Notes: generated from the sequence alone by a model not told the origin. 64,000 bases of DNA from Haliclystus octoradiatus (GCA_916610825.1 OU744454.1:12973141-13037140); one strand, 5' to 3'. Positions 17,663-29,946 are shown, numbered from the stretch's first letter. Numbers and translations are program-made.

Positions 17663-20600
17663 ACTAGCTATGAGTGTAGTCCATAATGGACCTTCTATGA
17701 TAAAACTTTCAGATCACTTACAATTAAACAATTGACTAAGCTTTCTATCGCTGTATAATACGGAGTATGAACTCTGGAGGAGAACATGAGGCACAATACG
17801 CATTGAAACGATGTAGCATTAATCAATACATCTTAATCATTCCTTTAATAAAAATTTAATTTATTTCACATCAATTGAGTCGATTGAAATGTATAGTTTA
17901 ACGTAGCTTTGTTTACATAGAAAAACTTTATTTTATGTGTTGAAAGGAAGCCAGAACACATTAATTATTATAAATTACAAATACTCAGTCAAATTTCGAA
18001 ATCGGAAACTTTCCATAAAAAATCACTTCAAATCCGATCCGATCCGAAGACCTAAAATATTATCCCGAATCTGACCCGACACGATCGGATTGCGTTCGGT
18101 TCGAATTCATAAATCTTTATTGCAATATATACAACACTAATGTGGTGTTCACAAAATAACGCCGTCAAGGTGTGGCCGGTCAAACTCGTGGCATTGCATG
18201 CAATATATTCAGTATTAAATTCATTTAGCTTCGACAAGACACATGGTCCACTAATTTCTGTTATTAACATGATCAAACGATATCTTTTGTTAATTAACAA
18301 TGATTTACTGCTTCATATTAAAAAAAAAGCAGAACAATCGTTGATAAAAACTGCCGAATGGCGGATTTGAACTTACGACCCTAATATTGTAATACCAGAG
18401 CATTAACCAATGAGCCAACCCCTTACTTACTGTAGTACGCGCTTTGACTGTACTGATCAACAAACCTACTGCTTCGACAACGTATTACTGAACAAGGCGA
18501 CAGCGCGTGTATTGATTTCAAATTATATATATAATCTGAAAATATTATGATATGATAGTATATGAGCCTATATATTTTTGATCTTTGTAATCTCAGCAAG
18601 TAGGCTTGTGATTTTCATGGCAGTCTATCAAAATACTAAGAGTTCGTTGAAAATAAAATTTTAAAAGTAAAAAAAAAGATGTGAAAAGTTGACCTCATAG
18701 TGCTTCTTGTTATCAAATTTTCCAGAATAATAGCATCAACATTCTTTTAAAAGGAAATAAAATTCTATAATGAATCGCTATATTAATTCGAAATTGATAT
18801 TATGTTACATCTTGTTGTCAATATTTCTACGCCCTATTTATAATACATTACAGATGTCGAATGAAAGAAAAGATGGTTATGAATAAATTAATTATTTTGA
18901 TAGAAAAACGAAAACAACTCATTTTGCCAGATTCGTGATATGCATATTTAATCAGAATTTATTGAAACGGACGCGATGGTTTATAGAGTGGAAATGTTTA
19001 GTGCAGCTTCAAAGATATAAAATACCACAGCCGATGGTAATATTTAAATGCTCATGTTATGATGTCTGACGAAAAGGATAACTTACTATGTAGAAAATGA
19101 ATCTACTTTACCATGCATTTGATCACGATATGAAATGATCATTTTGGTCAGAATTATTTCGAATAAAAGACAATCTTTATTTTATTCTTATCGGGCGTAC
19201 ATTCTCCTTCGATAAAATATGGTTGTTAACTTATTATTGATTGGTGTATTAACTCAGAGAACCCGCTATTATGTATTTAAATGTTGTTCGGAGATTATGC
19301 CGCTCGTATAGTTTTTATTTGGATCTCATTTGGAAAATGGTAAGTTGTATTTTAATAAATATTGTTTGCTATGATCGATTATTTCATGCAACCTTTTCGC
19401 TTTTTATTTTTGTAACACAAGGTTTGTTACACTCATCCAAACTGTATTAACTATTTAAAAATGTTTTTTAATTATGTTTTTGTGCTTTTAAATTCAAAGC
19501 AAAAATTTTGAACGCTGAAAACATTATAATTATTATTATTTATCAAATCATACGCTCAATTCAATTTAACCTTGTTAAATTTGATATACCTGAAATTAAC
19601 TTTATTAAATGTTGATAAAAGATAATAACAAGACATCGCTATTTTTATTCTCGAAACTGTAGTAACATACTGTGTCTTATTCGTATAGCAAGTCAACAAA
19701 ATGAAATTTTAATTTTAATCGATGCCTATAATTCCTTCGTTAATTATGGAAGCAAAATCTGAAAAAAAAAGCCTTGCTGCTCAAAACCAAATGATTCGTT
19801 TTTTTATATTATATAATAAATTATAGAAATACTTTTGTGCAATGCCTTGATTAATTCTAAACTCTATAATTTTAGACTGTAGACAGATAATCTCTTCGAA
19901 CTTTGAATATTTTTCGAATTAGTCGAACGCCAACGTCAATTTGAAAATTCTTGCAAATTAATTTGTTTTTAAGCCCCGCGATAGATTATTCATTTCAAAA
20001 CAGATTGTTTGCTCAGAATCAAAATAGCCTTTTTAAAAGTGAAATGTTTTGTATCTCGATTTTGAGAAAAGTAATGAACGGCATTTTGTTTCATTAATAA
20101 ATTAAATTAAGACCTAAAGTCTCTTTAATTTTCATAGCGTTTGTGCCGCGCTATATGTATTGCTGATATCAACACTACATGAAATAGGTCTACGTTTCTT
20201 TGATTTCAAAACATATTTTGTCTGGCCTAGTTATACTGGTAATTCAATGTAATTCAGTGTTTCGTATTGTTTTAATTATCATAAAACTGATTCAGTTTTA
20301 AGTTTCACTTGTTCAAACAATTTACACGCAGCTTTTAAATTCAAAGCAAAATATTTTTGTTCTGGGGATTTCAATTTGAATTCGATTTGGCTGCCCGCTA
20401 GATTATCGACCTATGAAATTTTTCAAAATCTCTGATTTTTTTAATGTAATGATATCAAATAAAATATCAGATGAAGTATATTATTTTAAAACAACGTCAT
20501 AGACCCATACTTTTCATACAACAAATTTGTTACTGTACACGGTTATCTCGACACAAATGTTTGCATAATTTCCCGACAACGGATTATCCGTATTATATCG

Positions 20601-20663
20601 CCAGTAAGACGTACATAAGTCGCGGACAGACACAGAAATATCGAAATATCGAAATATAGTGAT
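17663..20663 (-). mobile_element. Helitron unit 7
   Basis: About 3.0 kb and clearly more diverged than units 2-6, notably near 17880-18430. It retains the tRNA-like segment. Confidence 0.78.
18352..18423 (-). other. tRNA-like segment (Helitron unit 7)
   Basis: A box TTGGCTCATTGG and a B-box-like AGTTCAAATCC on the minus strand. Most similar to the copy at 44709. Confidence 0.45.
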
Positions 20664-23035
20664 ATAGCAATGAGTGTAGTCCATAATGGACCTTCTATGA
20701 TAAAACTTTCAGATCACTTTTAATTAAACAATTGACTAAGCTGACTATCGCTGTATAATACGGAGTATGAACTCTGGAGGAGAACATGAGACACAATATG
20801 CATTGAAACGATGTAGCATTAATCAATACATCTTAATCATTCCTTTAATAAAAGTTTAATTTTTTTCACATCAATTGAGTCGATTGAAATGTATAATTTA
20901 ACGTAGCTATATCTACATAGAAAAACATTATTTTATGTGCTGAAAGGAGGCCAGAACACATTAATTATTATAAATTACAAATACTCAGTCAAATTTCGAA
21001 ATCTGAAACTATCCATAAAAAATCACTTCAAATCCGATCCGATCCGAAGATTTAAAATATTAACCCGAATCTGACCCGATACGATCGGATCGCGTTCGGT
21101 TCGGATTCATAATTCTTTATTGCAATATATACAACACTAATGTGGTGTTCACAAAATAACGCCGTCAAAGTGTGGCCAGTGAAACTCGTGGCATTGCATG
21201 CGATAGATTCAATATTAAATTAATTTAGCTTCAACAAGACACATGGTCCACTGATTTCTGTTATTAACATGATCAAACGATATCTTTTGTTAATTAAAAA
21301 TGATTTACTGCTTCATATTAAAAAAAAGAAAAATCGTTGATAGAAGGTTTCCGAATGGCGGATTTGATAACGACCCTGAAATTATTATACCAGAGCATTA
21401 ACCAATTAGCCACTGCGTTGCTTACTGATATCAGCGCTTTGACTGACCTTATCAACAAACCTACTGCTTCGACAACGTATTATTGAACAAGGCCGACCCA
21501 AGCGCGTGTATTGAATTTCAAATTATATATATAATCTGAAAATATTATGATATGATACTATATGAGCCTATATATTTTTGATCTTTGCAATCTCAGCAAG
21601 TATGCCTGGGATTTTCATGGCAGTCTATCAAAATACTAAGGTTTTGTTGAAAATAAAATTTTATAAGTAAAAAAAAGATCTGAAAAATTGGTCTGATAGT
21701 GGTTCTTGTTATCAAATTTTCCAGAATAATAACATCAACATTCTTTTAAAAGGAAATAAAATTCTATAATAAATCGCTATACTAATTCGATATTGATATT
21801 ATGTTACATCTTGTTGTCAATATTTCTACGCGCTATTTATAATACATTACAGATGTCGAATGAAAGAAAAGATGACTATGAATAAATTAATTATTTTGAT
21901 AGAAAAACGAAAACAACTCATTTTGCCAGATTCGTGATATGCATATTTATTCAGAATTTATTGAAACGGACGCGATGGTATATAAAGTGGAAATGTTTAG
22001 TGCAGCTTCAAAGATATAAAATACCACAGCCGATGGTAATATTTAAATGCTCATGTTACGATGTCTGACGAAAAGGATAATTTACTATGTAGAAAATGAA
22101 TCTACTTTACCTTGCATTTGATCACGATATGAAATGATCATTTTTGTCAGAATTATTTCGAATAAAAGACAATCTTTATTTTATTCTCAAAAGACAATCT
22201 CTGTAATTTTATACTGTAGACAGATACTCTATTCGAACTTTGAATATTTTTCGAATTAGTCGAACGCCAACGTCATTTTGAAAATTCTTGCAAGTTAATT
22301 TGTTTTTATGCCCCGCGATAGATTGTTCATTTCAAAACAGATTGTTTGCTCAGTGTTCTCACAAATTATATATCAAAATAGCCTTTTAAAAGTGAAATGT
22401 TTTGAAAAGTAATGAACGGCATTTCGTTTCATTAATAAATTTGAAGAACTGAAGTCTCCTTAATTTTCATAGCGTTTGTGCCGCGCTGTATGTATTGCTG
22501 ATATCAACACTACATGAAATAGGTCTAGATTTCTTTGATTTCAAAACATATTTTGTCTGGCCTAGTTATACTGGTAATTCAATGTAATTCAGTATTTGGT
22601 ATTGTTTTAATTATCATAAAACTGATTCAGTTTCAAGTTTCACTTGCTCAAACAATTTACACGCAGCTTTTAAATTCAAAGCAAAATATTTTTGTTCTGG
22701 GGATTTCAATTTGAATTCGATTTGGCTGCCCGCTAGATTATCGACCTAAGAAATTTTTAAAATCTCTGAATTTTTTAATGCAATGATATCAAATTAAATA
22801 TCAGATGAAGTATATTATTTTAAAACAACGTCATAGACCCATACTTTTCGTACAACAAATTTGTTACTGTACACGGTTATCTCGACACAAATGTTTGCAT
22901 AATTTCCCGACAACGGATTATCCGTATTATATCGCCAGTAAGACGTACATAAGTCGCGGACAGACACAGAAATATCGAAATATAGTGATATATAAACTGA
23001 CAGTATTATGTATATAAGTGATAAGTGATAAGTGA
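20664..23035 (-). mobile_element. Helitron unit 8 (array 5' terminal copy, internally deleted)
   Basis: 2372-bp unit that carries the complete 5' terminus of the array (minus-strand TCACTTATCACTTAT..., with the terminal motif repeated). About 0.6 kb is missing around 22190, where AAAGACAATCT is repeated. The CTAG at its junction with unit 7 is altered. Confidence 0.78.
21350..21417 (-). other. tRNA-like segment, decayed (Helitron unit 8)
   Basis: The A box TGGCTAATTGG is recognisable on the minus strand, but the B box has lost bases. Confidence 0.35.
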
Positions 23036-23064
23036 TTATTAATATTATTATTATTACTGTTATT
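23036..23064. repeat. short impure ATT run at the Helitron array 5' flank
   Basis: Begins with TT directly after the Helitron TC terminus and continues as broken ATT triplets. It pairs with the ATT run at 1-180 on the other side of the array. Confidence 0.8.
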
Positions 23065-23470
23065 AGCAGCAGACAAGTACATGTTTCTGGCCATTAGCCT
23101 TCAGCAGTACTGCTCAGTGAGCGAACGAGGAACTGACTTCAGTATATAACCTAAGTCAAGATGAGTTATAAATGTGGTGAAAAAATTCATCACATGAAAA
23201 AAACATCTGTGCCATACCAGAGTGCTCAAACTACCGAAGTAGTGGGCAATGCATATCGCAAATAGTATAGACACATCCCAAGTTGATAGTGCTTAAAATT
23301 GCACATGCGCAATTGAGACATACATAGCAGCAGACAAGTACATGTTTCTGGCCAATAGGCTTTATCAGTACTGCTCAGTGAGCGAACAAGTCAAGATGAG
23401 TTATAAATGTGGTGAAAAAATTCATCACATGAAAAAAACATCTGTGCCATACCAGAGTGCTCAAACTACC
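23065..23470 (-). repeat. decayed 261-bp hammerhead repeat, 1.5 copies
   Basis: One full unit (23065-23325) and a partial unit (23326-23470) of the repeat found at 37766-42349, here on the minus strand. The hammerhead core is mutated in both: CTGCTGA instead of CTGATGA in the first, CTGATAA in the second. The NRF-1-like palindrome is also broken (GCACATGCGC). These are older, probably inactive copies. The second stops abruptly at an ATT run. Confidence 0.9.
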
Positions 23471-23495
23471 AAATTATTATTATTATTATTATTAT
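23471..23495. repeat. (ATT)n before assembly gap
   Basis: A short ATT run joins the truncated 261-bp repeat to the gap. It probably continues into the gap, as the other ATT runs here are long. Confidence 0.9.
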
Positions 23496-23695
23496 NNNNN
23501 NNNNNNNNNNNNNNNNNNNNNNNNNNNNNNNNNNNNNNNNNNNNNNNNNNNNNNNNNNNNNNNNNNNNNNNNNNNNNNNNNNNNNNNNNNNNNNNNNNNN
23601 NNNNNNNNNNNNNNNNNNNNNNNNNNNNNNNNNNNNNNNNNNNNNNNNNNNNNNNNNNNNNNNNNNNNNNNNNNNNNNNNNNNNNNNNNNNNNNN
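23496..23695. other. assembly gap (200 N)
   Basis: Exactly 200 undetermined bases. The round size suggests a placeholder. It hides the 5' part of the first Penelope copy. Confidence 0.99.
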
Positions 23696-24688
23696 GGGAT
23701 CACCATTGGGACCTTTGTTAGCTAATGTATTTATGTCCAATATTGAAAAAATTTTATCAGAATCTAATAAATTACCAGAGTTCTACTGGCGCTATGTAGA
23801 TGACACCTTGGCAATTGTCAACAATAGAAAAGAAGCAGAAAACTTATTATCAATTCTGAATGCAGCACACTCCTCATTAAACTTCACGATTGAGTTAGAG
23901 GAAAACAAAAATCTACCTTTTCTTGGAATCAAAATGACCAATACCGCACAGAAATATCAACAAGTGTACATCGAAAAACAACAAACAAAGGACTTCTTTT
24001 ACATTATCAGAGTCATGTGGACCAAAGGTATAAAACCGGTATTTTGAAGACAATGCTTCACAGAGCGCATCGTCTTTGTTCCTCTGAAGCTGATTTTAAT
24101 ATTGAATGTAAAGTACTTTTTAACATTTTTAGTAAACTTAAGTATCCGCCCCGTGTTTTTAATTCTATTTTAAATAAAATGCTAAGTAATGATTTTAATT
24201 CTCCAGTTTTACCAGACGATAATTTAAAATATGTTAGTATAGTTTTACCTTTTAAAGACCAACATTCATGTGATGAAACAAGAAAAGAACTTTACCGTTT
24301 AAATTGTAAAATAAGTGTAAAGTTTAATGCTATTTTTAAAAGTAAGAAGCTCAACGATGACTTGCGTACCCGTGAGGAGAAGCCAGATTTGTTAACCCAG
24401 CAATGTGTCATATATCATTTTAAATGTGGTCTGTGCGAAGCAGACTATGTTGGCTATACATGCCGGCACTTATATGAACGCATAGATGAACATAACAAAA
24501 GTAACCTTGGTACACACGTCCGTCAAGAGCACGGAATATCTACTGATCAATTTGAAAAACATTTTAGAATAATAAAAAAGTGCAAAAATAAATTCGATTG
24601 TCTCGTGAATGAAATGCTGGCAATTCAAGAACTGAAACCAACATTAAACGTTCAGGGCGATTCCATCCGGGCCAAAGTTTTCAAATAA
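23696..24688 (+). pseudogene. Penelope-like RT/GIY-YIG, copy 1 (partial, frameshifted)
   Basis: This copy emerges from the assembly gap inside the RT palm (GSPLGP). It continues through YVDD and LPFLGIK and then loses one G near 23945 relative to copies 2 and 3. The shift ends that frame at 24047. The correct frame resumes from about 23950 and runs to the normal stop at 24686, so the thumb and GIY-YIG region are otherwise intact. The missing base is either a real disabling mutation or a base-call error beside the gap. Confidence 0.93.
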
Positions 24689-24854
24689 CTGCATGCATTT
24701 CATATCTATAGGCTAGTTACCATAGTTACTGTTGTCACTGATATAGATCTCATATAATTGTAAATATTTTTCATGATGTAACTTTACCCTCAAGGGGCAA
24801 ACATTTTTATGTATAAATATATCTTAATTAATAATAAAAAACATTCACTTGAGA
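24689..24854 (+). other. Penelope inter-ORF (pseudo-LTR) region 1
   Basis: Non-coding, AT-rich sequence repeated almost exactly at 27318 and 29947. It precedes the start codon of the next copy and probably holds the element's promoter and 3' end. No clear promoter motif is seen. Confidence 0.75.
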
Positions 24855-27317
24855 ATGGCTGAAGTCAATCAGTCGAAACGTTGTGCAAATTTAGTTGTGT
24901 TGTTATTTTGTACCAAAATTATCACCAAGAAGATTCTGATAAATATTATAAAACGCAACAATCAGTTACTACTTTTCCGGAGATTAGAAAAGTGTAGCAA
25001 CCACCTAGTCAGTTGTGAAACTGGTCTAGAATATTTACGACTCTGTTTAAACTTTGGCGTTACACCAACATTTGCCAGAGTAGAGAGTGTAAAGTCAAAA
25101 AAATGGAAAGATTCTACGGAAAGTTATCAGATGAATATCATCAAAGAAGAAATCAAAGTGAGAACAAGGGAACTGAAAAAATTCCAACTAGAGGTAAATG
25201 GTCTATTCGTAGATATAAAAGAGAAATTCACCACAATCATGTATTTATCAATTTTAAAGGCCTTAAGTATTATGAGAGAGCGAAAGTATCAGTCATTAAC
25301 AAGAAAACATGGCAAGAAATTAAGCCGGCTAATAAATAATACAACAGATGTTGATCAACACATTAATAACTTGTCAGATTACTCATTGAACTTTTTTGAA
25401 AAATTAGTATTGTCGAGAGGGCTAGATTTCTCGTTACCAAGACGATCAACGCGTAGGGACGAAATTGACACGAAGGCTGAGTTTGAGAAGGCATACTTCA
25501 GGGCAGAAAGATATTTACCATCTGACGAGAAAGATATCACAGCATCTACGCTCAAGTCTATTGCCTTGAATTACTGCCGTTTACAAGGACAGAAACCACC
25601 CAAGTCTTTACTACGAGCAATATCATCTTTAAAACGCAATAAGAACATTGTAATAACTAAGCCGGATAAGGGTAATGGTATCGTCATTATGAACAAAGAA
25701 CATTATAATAGACTATTGATGGAAGCATCGATTGACAAACGAGATAAATTTACCTTTGTAGACCCGAATAAAAAACGTAGAGGGAGGCCTGCAAAACATC
25801 CCCACCCTCTCCTTTATAAAGAAAGAATGGTAAATAAATGTATAAAAAAAATTTTACCAGAAGAAATAGCAACAAAACTTTGTCCTAAAGGCTCTCGGCT
25901 AGCACATTTATATGGCCTACCAAAAACACATAAAACTAACTTACAAATGCGACCAGTTCTATCGGCAGTGGGATCTTATAACTTTCTTTTGGCAAAATGG
26001 CTAGATGACAAGCTCAAACCTTTGGCTATCAATAGTTTTACAATATTAGATATATTAAATTTTAGCGAAGAAATACGCAACGTAAAATTCCGAAAAGGTA
26101 GTATTATGGTCTCTTTTGACGTGAGTGCTCTGTTTACCAACGTCCCCCTACTGGAAACAATTGAAATTTTGGTTACGGATGCATTTTCTAACAATTGGTT
26201 CAATGAAAAGTATTCCTTGAATTTAACGCCTGATGATCTGCGTGACCTATTATTGATCAGTACCAAAGATCAATTGTTTCAATTCGATGGTGAGCTGTAT
26301 GAACAGTCAGATGGAGTGGCAATGGGATCACCATTGGGACCTTTGTTAGCTAATGTATTTATGTCCAATATTGAAAAATTTTTATCAGAATCTAATAAAT
26401 TACCAGAGTTCTACTGGCGCTATGTAGATGACACCTTGGCAATTGTCAACAATAGAAAAGAAGCAGAAAACTTATTATCAATTCTGAATGCAGCACACTC
26501 CTCATTAAACTTCACGATTGAGTTAGAGGAAAACAAAAATCTACCTTTTCTTGGAATCAAAATGACCAATACCGGCACAGAAATATCAACAAGTGTACAT
26601 CGAAAAACAACAAACAAAGGACTTCTTTTACATTATCAGAGTCATGTGGACCAAAGGTATAAAACCGGTATTTTGAAGACAATGCTTCACAGAGCGCATC
26701 GTCTTTGTTCCTCTGAAGCTGATTTTAATATTGAATGTAAAGTACTTTTTAACATTTTTAGTAAACTTAAGTATCCGCCCCGTGTTTTTAATTCTATTTT
26801 AAATAAAATGCTAAGTAATGATTTTAATTCTCCAGTTTTACCAGACGATAATTTAAAATATGTTAGTATAGTTTTACCTTTTAAAGACCAACATTCATGT
26901 GATGAAACAAGAAAAGAACTTTACCGTTTAAATTGTAAAATAAGTGTAAAGTTTAATGCTATTTTTAAAAGTAAGAAGCTCAACGATGACTTGCGTACCC
27001 GTGAGGAGAAGCCAGATTTGTTAACCCAGCAATGTGTCATATATCATTTTAAATGTGGTCTGTGCGAAGCAGACTATGTTGGCTATACATGCCGGCACTT
27101 ATATGAACGCATAGATGAACATAACAAAAGTAACCTTGGTACACACGTCCGTCAAGAGCACGGAATATCTACTGATCAATTTGAAAAACATTTTAGAATA
27201 ATAAAAAAGTGCAAAAATAAATTCGATTGTCTCGTGAATGAAATGCTGGCAATTCAAGAACTGAAACCAACATTAAACGTTCAGGGCGATTCCATCCGGG
27301 CCAAAGTTTTCAAATAA
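24855..27317 (+). CDS. Penelope-like reverse transcriptase with GIY-YIG endonuclease, copy 2
   Basis: An intact 820-aa retroelement protein that copies its RNA into DNA at a nick made by its own endonuclease. RT motifs appear in order: DKGNG (about residue 270), YGLPKTHK (354), RPVLSAVGS, FDVSALFTNVP (421), MGSPLGP (489), catalytic YVDD (523), LPFLGIK (567) and the HRKTTNKG block. The C-terminal domain has VIY...YVGYT (GIY-YIG, 729-743), a CGLC pair followed by histidines typical of Penelope endonucleases, the arginine in RHLYERIDEH and a glutamate in NEMLAIQELKPTLN. The start is the first ATG of the frame, at 24855; the N-terminal residues lie in repeated terminal sequence, so the true start could be further in. 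It differs from copy 3 by Phe for Ile after NIEK. Confidence 0.95.
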   Translation: MAEVNQSKRCANLVVLLFCTKIITKKILINIIKRNNQLLLFRRLEKCSNHLVSCETGLEYLRLCLNFGVTPTFARVESVKSKKWKDSTESYQMNIIKEEIKVRTRELKKFQLEVNGLFVDIKEKFTTIMYLSILKALSIMRERKYQSLTRKHGKKLSRLINNTTDVDQHINNLSDYSLNFFEKLVLSRGLDFSLPRRSTRRDEIDTKAEFEKAYFRAERYLPSDEKDITASTLKSIALNYCRLQGQKPPKSLLRAISSLKRNKNIVITKPDKGNGIVIMNKEHYNRLLMEASIDKRDKFTFVDPNKKRRGRPAKHPHPLLYKERMVNKCIKKILPEEIATKLCPKGSRLAHLYGLPKTHKTNLQMRPVLSAVGSYNFLLAKWLDDKLKPLAINSFTILDILNFSEEIRNVKFRKGSIMVSFDVSALFTNVPLLETIEILVTDAFSNNWFNEKYSLNLTPDDLRDLLLISTKDQLFQFDGELYEQSDGVAMGSPLGPLLANVFMSNIEKFLSESNKLPEFYWRYVDDTLAIVNNRKEAENLLSILNAAHSSLNFTIELEENKNLPFLGIKMTNTGTEISTSVHRKTTNKGLLLHYQSHVDQRYKTGILKTMLHRAHRLCSSEADFNIECKVLFNIFSKLKYPPRVFNSILNKMLSNDFNSPVLPDDNLKYVSIVLPFKDQHSCDETRKELYRLNCKISVKFNAIFKSKKLNDDLRTREEKPDLLTQQCVIYHFKCGLCEADYVGYTCRHLYERIDEHNKSNLGTHVRQEHGISTDQFEKHFRIIKKCKNKFDCLVNEMLAIQELKPTLNVQGDSIRAKVFK

Positions 27318-27483
27318 CTGCATGCATTTCATATCTATAGGCTAGTTACCATAGTTACTGTTGTCACTGATATAGATCTCATATAATTGTAAATATTTTT
27401 CATGATGTAACTTTACCCTCAAGGGGCAAACATTTTTATGTATAAATATATCTTAATTAATAATAAAAAACATTCACTTGAGA
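27318..27483 (+). other. Penelope inter-ORF (pseudo-LTR) region 2
   Basis: Essentially identical to 24689-24854. It contains CTGAAG...GTCGAAACG just after the start of the next copy, which resembles a broken hammerhead but lacks the required core. Confidence 0.75.
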
Positions 27484-29946
27484 ATGGCTGAAGTCAATCA
27501 GTCGAAACGTTGTGCAAATTTAGTTGTGTTGTTATTTTGTACCAAAATTATCACCAAGAAGATTCTGATAAATATTATAAAACGCAACAATCAGTTACTA
27601 CTTTTCCGGAGATTAGAAAAGTGTAGCAACCACCTAGTCAGTTGTGAAACTGGTCTAGAATATTTACGACTCTGTTTAAACTTTGGCGTTACACCAACAT
27701 TTGCCAGAGTAGAGAGTGTAAAGTCAAAAAAATGGAAAGATTCTACGGAAAGTTATCAGATGAATATCATCAAAGAAGAAATCAAAGTGAGAACAAGGGA
27801 ACTGAAAAAATTCCAACTAGAGGTAAATGGTCTATTCGTAGATATAAAAGAGAAATTCACCACAATCATGTATTTATCAATTTTAAAGGCCTTAAGTATT
27901 ATGAGAGAGCGAAAGTATCAGTCATTAACAAGAAAACATGGCAAGAAATTAAGCCGGCTAATAAATAATACAACAGATGTTGATCAACACATTAATAACT
28001 TGTCAGATTACTCATTGAACTTTTTTGAAAAATTAGTATTGTCGAGAGGGCTAGATTTCTCGTTACCAAGACGATCAACGCGTAGGGACGAAATTGACAC
28101 GAAGGCTGAGTTTGAGAAGGCATACTTCAGGGCAGAAAGATATTTACCATCTGACGAGAAAGATATCACAGCATCTACGCTCAAGTCTATTGCCTTGAAT
28201 TACTGCCGTTTACAAGGACAGAAACCACCCAAGTCTTTACTACGAGCAATATCATCTTTAAAACGCAATAAGAACATTGTAATAACTAAGCCGGATAAGG
28301 GTAATGGTATCGTCATTATGAACAAAGAACATTATAATAGACTATTGATGGAAGCATCGATTGACAAACGAGATAAATTTACCTTTGTAGACCCGAATAA
28401 AAAACGTAGAGGGAGGCCTGCAAAACATCCCCACCCTCTCCTTTATAAAGAAAGAATGGTAAATAAATGTATAAAAAAAATTTTACCAGAAGAAATAGCA
28501 ACAAAACTTTGTCCTAAAGGCTCTCGGCTAGCACATTTATATGGCCTACCAAAAACACATAAAACTAACTTACAAATGCGACCAGTTCTATCGGCAGTGG
28601 GATCTTATAACTTTCTTTTGGCAAAATGGCTAGATGACAAGCTCAAACCTTTGGCTATCAATAGTTTTACAATATTAGATATATTAAATTTTAGCGAAGA
28701 AATACGCAACGTAAAATTCCGAAAAGGTAGTATTATGGTCTCTTTTGACGTGAGTGCTCTGTTTACCAACGTCCCCCTACTGGAAACAATTGAAATTTTG
28801 GTTACGGATGCATTTTCTAACAATTGGTTCAATGAAAAGTATTCCTTGAATTTAACGCCTGATGATCTGCGTGACCTATTATTGATCAGTACCAAAGATC
28901 AATTGTTTCAATTCGATGGTGAGCTGTATGAACAGTCAGATGGAGTGGCAATGGGATCACCATTGGGACCTTTGTTAGCTAATGTATTTATGTCCAATAT
29001 TGAAAAAATTTTATCAGAATCTAATAAATTACCAGAGTTCTACTGGCGCTATGTAGATGACACCTTGGCAATTGTCAACAATAGAAAAGAAGCAGAAAAC
29101 TTATTATCAATTCTGAATGCAGCACACTCCTCATTAAACTTCACGATTGAGTTAGAGGAAAACAAAAATCTACCTTTTCTTGGAATCAAAATGACCAATA
29201 CCGGCACAGAAATATCAACAAGTGTACATCGAAAAACAACAAACAAAGGACTTCTTTTACATTATCAGAGTCATGTGGACCAAAGGTATAAAACCGGTAT
29301 TTTGAAGACAATGCTTCACAGAGCGCATCGTCTTTGTTCCTCTGAAGCTGATTTTAATATTGAATGTAAAGTACTTTTTAACATTTTTAGTAAACTTAAG
29401 TATCCGCCCCGTGTTTTTAATTCTATTTTAAATAAAATGCTAAGTAATGATTTTAATTCTCCAGTTTTACCAGACGATAATTTAAAATATGTTAGTATAG
29501 TTTTACCTTTTAAAGACCAACATTCATGTGATGAAACAAGAAAAGAACTTTACCGTTTAAATTGTAAAATAAGTGTAAAGTTTAATGCTATTTTTAAAAG
29601 TAAGAAGCTCAACGATGACTTGCGTACCCGTGAGGAGAAGCCAGATTTGTTAACCCAGCAATGTGTCATATATCATTTTAAATGTGGTCTGTGCGAAGCA
29701 GACTATGTTGGCTATACATGCCGGCACTTATATGAACGCATAGATGAACATAACAAAAGTAACCTTGGTACACACGTCCGTCAAGAGCACGGAATATCTA
29801 CTGATCAATTTGAAAAACATTTTAGAATAATAAAAAAGTGCAAAAATAAATTCGATTGTCTCGTGAATGAAATGCTGGCAATTCAAGAACTGAAACCAAC
29901 ATTAAACGTTCAGGGCGATTCCATCCGGGCCAAAGTTTTCAAATAA
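27484..29946 (+). CDS. Penelope-like reverse transcriptase with GIY-YIG endonuclease, copy 3
   Basis: An intact 820-aa copy with the same RT (DKGNG, FDVSALFTNVP, YVDD) and GIY-YIG (VIY, YVGYT, CGLC, NEMLAIQELKP) motifs as the preceding copy. It carries Ile after NIEK, as does copy 1, so the Phe of copy 2 is the derived state. No stops or frameshifts. With copy 2 it is the best candidate source of active reverse transcriptase in the window. Expression cannot be judged from sequence. Confidence 0.95.
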   Translation: MAEVNQSKRCANLVVLLFCTKIITKKILINIIKRNNQLLLFRRLEKCSNHLVSCETGLEYLRLCLNFGVTPTFARVESVKSKKWKDSTESYQMNIIKEEIKVRTRELKKFQLEVNGLFVDIKEKFTTIMYLSILKALSIMRERKYQSLTRKHGKKLSRLINNTTDVDQHINNLSDYSLNFFEKLVLSRGLDFSLPRRSTRRDEIDTKAEFEKAYFRAERYLPSDEKDITASTLKSIALNYCRLQGQKPPKSLLRAISSLKRNKNIVITKPDKGNGIVIMNKEHYNRLLMEASIDKRDKFTFVDPNKKRRGRPAKHPHPLLYKERMVNKCIKKILPEEIATKLCPKGSRLAHLYGLPKTHKTNLQMRPVLSAVGSYNFLLAKWLDDKLKPLAINSFTILDILNFSEEIRNVKFRKGSIMVSFDVSALFTNVPLLETIEILVTDAFSNNWFNEKYSLNLTPDDLRDLLLISTKDQLFQFDGELYEQSDGVAMGSPLGPLLANVFMSNIEKILSESNKLPEFYWRYVDDTLAIVNNRKEAENLLSILNAAHSSLNFTIELEENKNLPFLGIKMTNTGTEISTSVHRKTTNKGLLLHYQSHVDQRYKTGILKTMLHRAHRLCSSEADFNIECKVLFNIFSKLKYPPRVFNSILNKMLSNDFNSPVLPDDNLKYVSIVLPFKDQHSCDETRKELYRLNCKISVKFNAIFKSKKLNDDLRTREEKPDLLTQQCVIYHFKCGLCEADYVGYTCRHLYERIDEHNKSNLGTHVRQEHGISTDQFEKHFRIIKKCKNKFDCLVNEMLAIQELKPTLNVQGDSIRAKVFK

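Noticed and set aside
24855..24900. Hammerhead-like string CTGAAG...GTCGAAACG at the start of each Penelope copy
   Set aside because: The CTGANGA box is incomplete, there is no permitted NUH cleavage triplet in the right place and stem III cannot close. At most a relic.
25976..26266. Minus-strand frames within Penelope copies (also 26420, 28605 and 29049)
   Set aside because: Antisense shadows of the reverse transcriptase gene.
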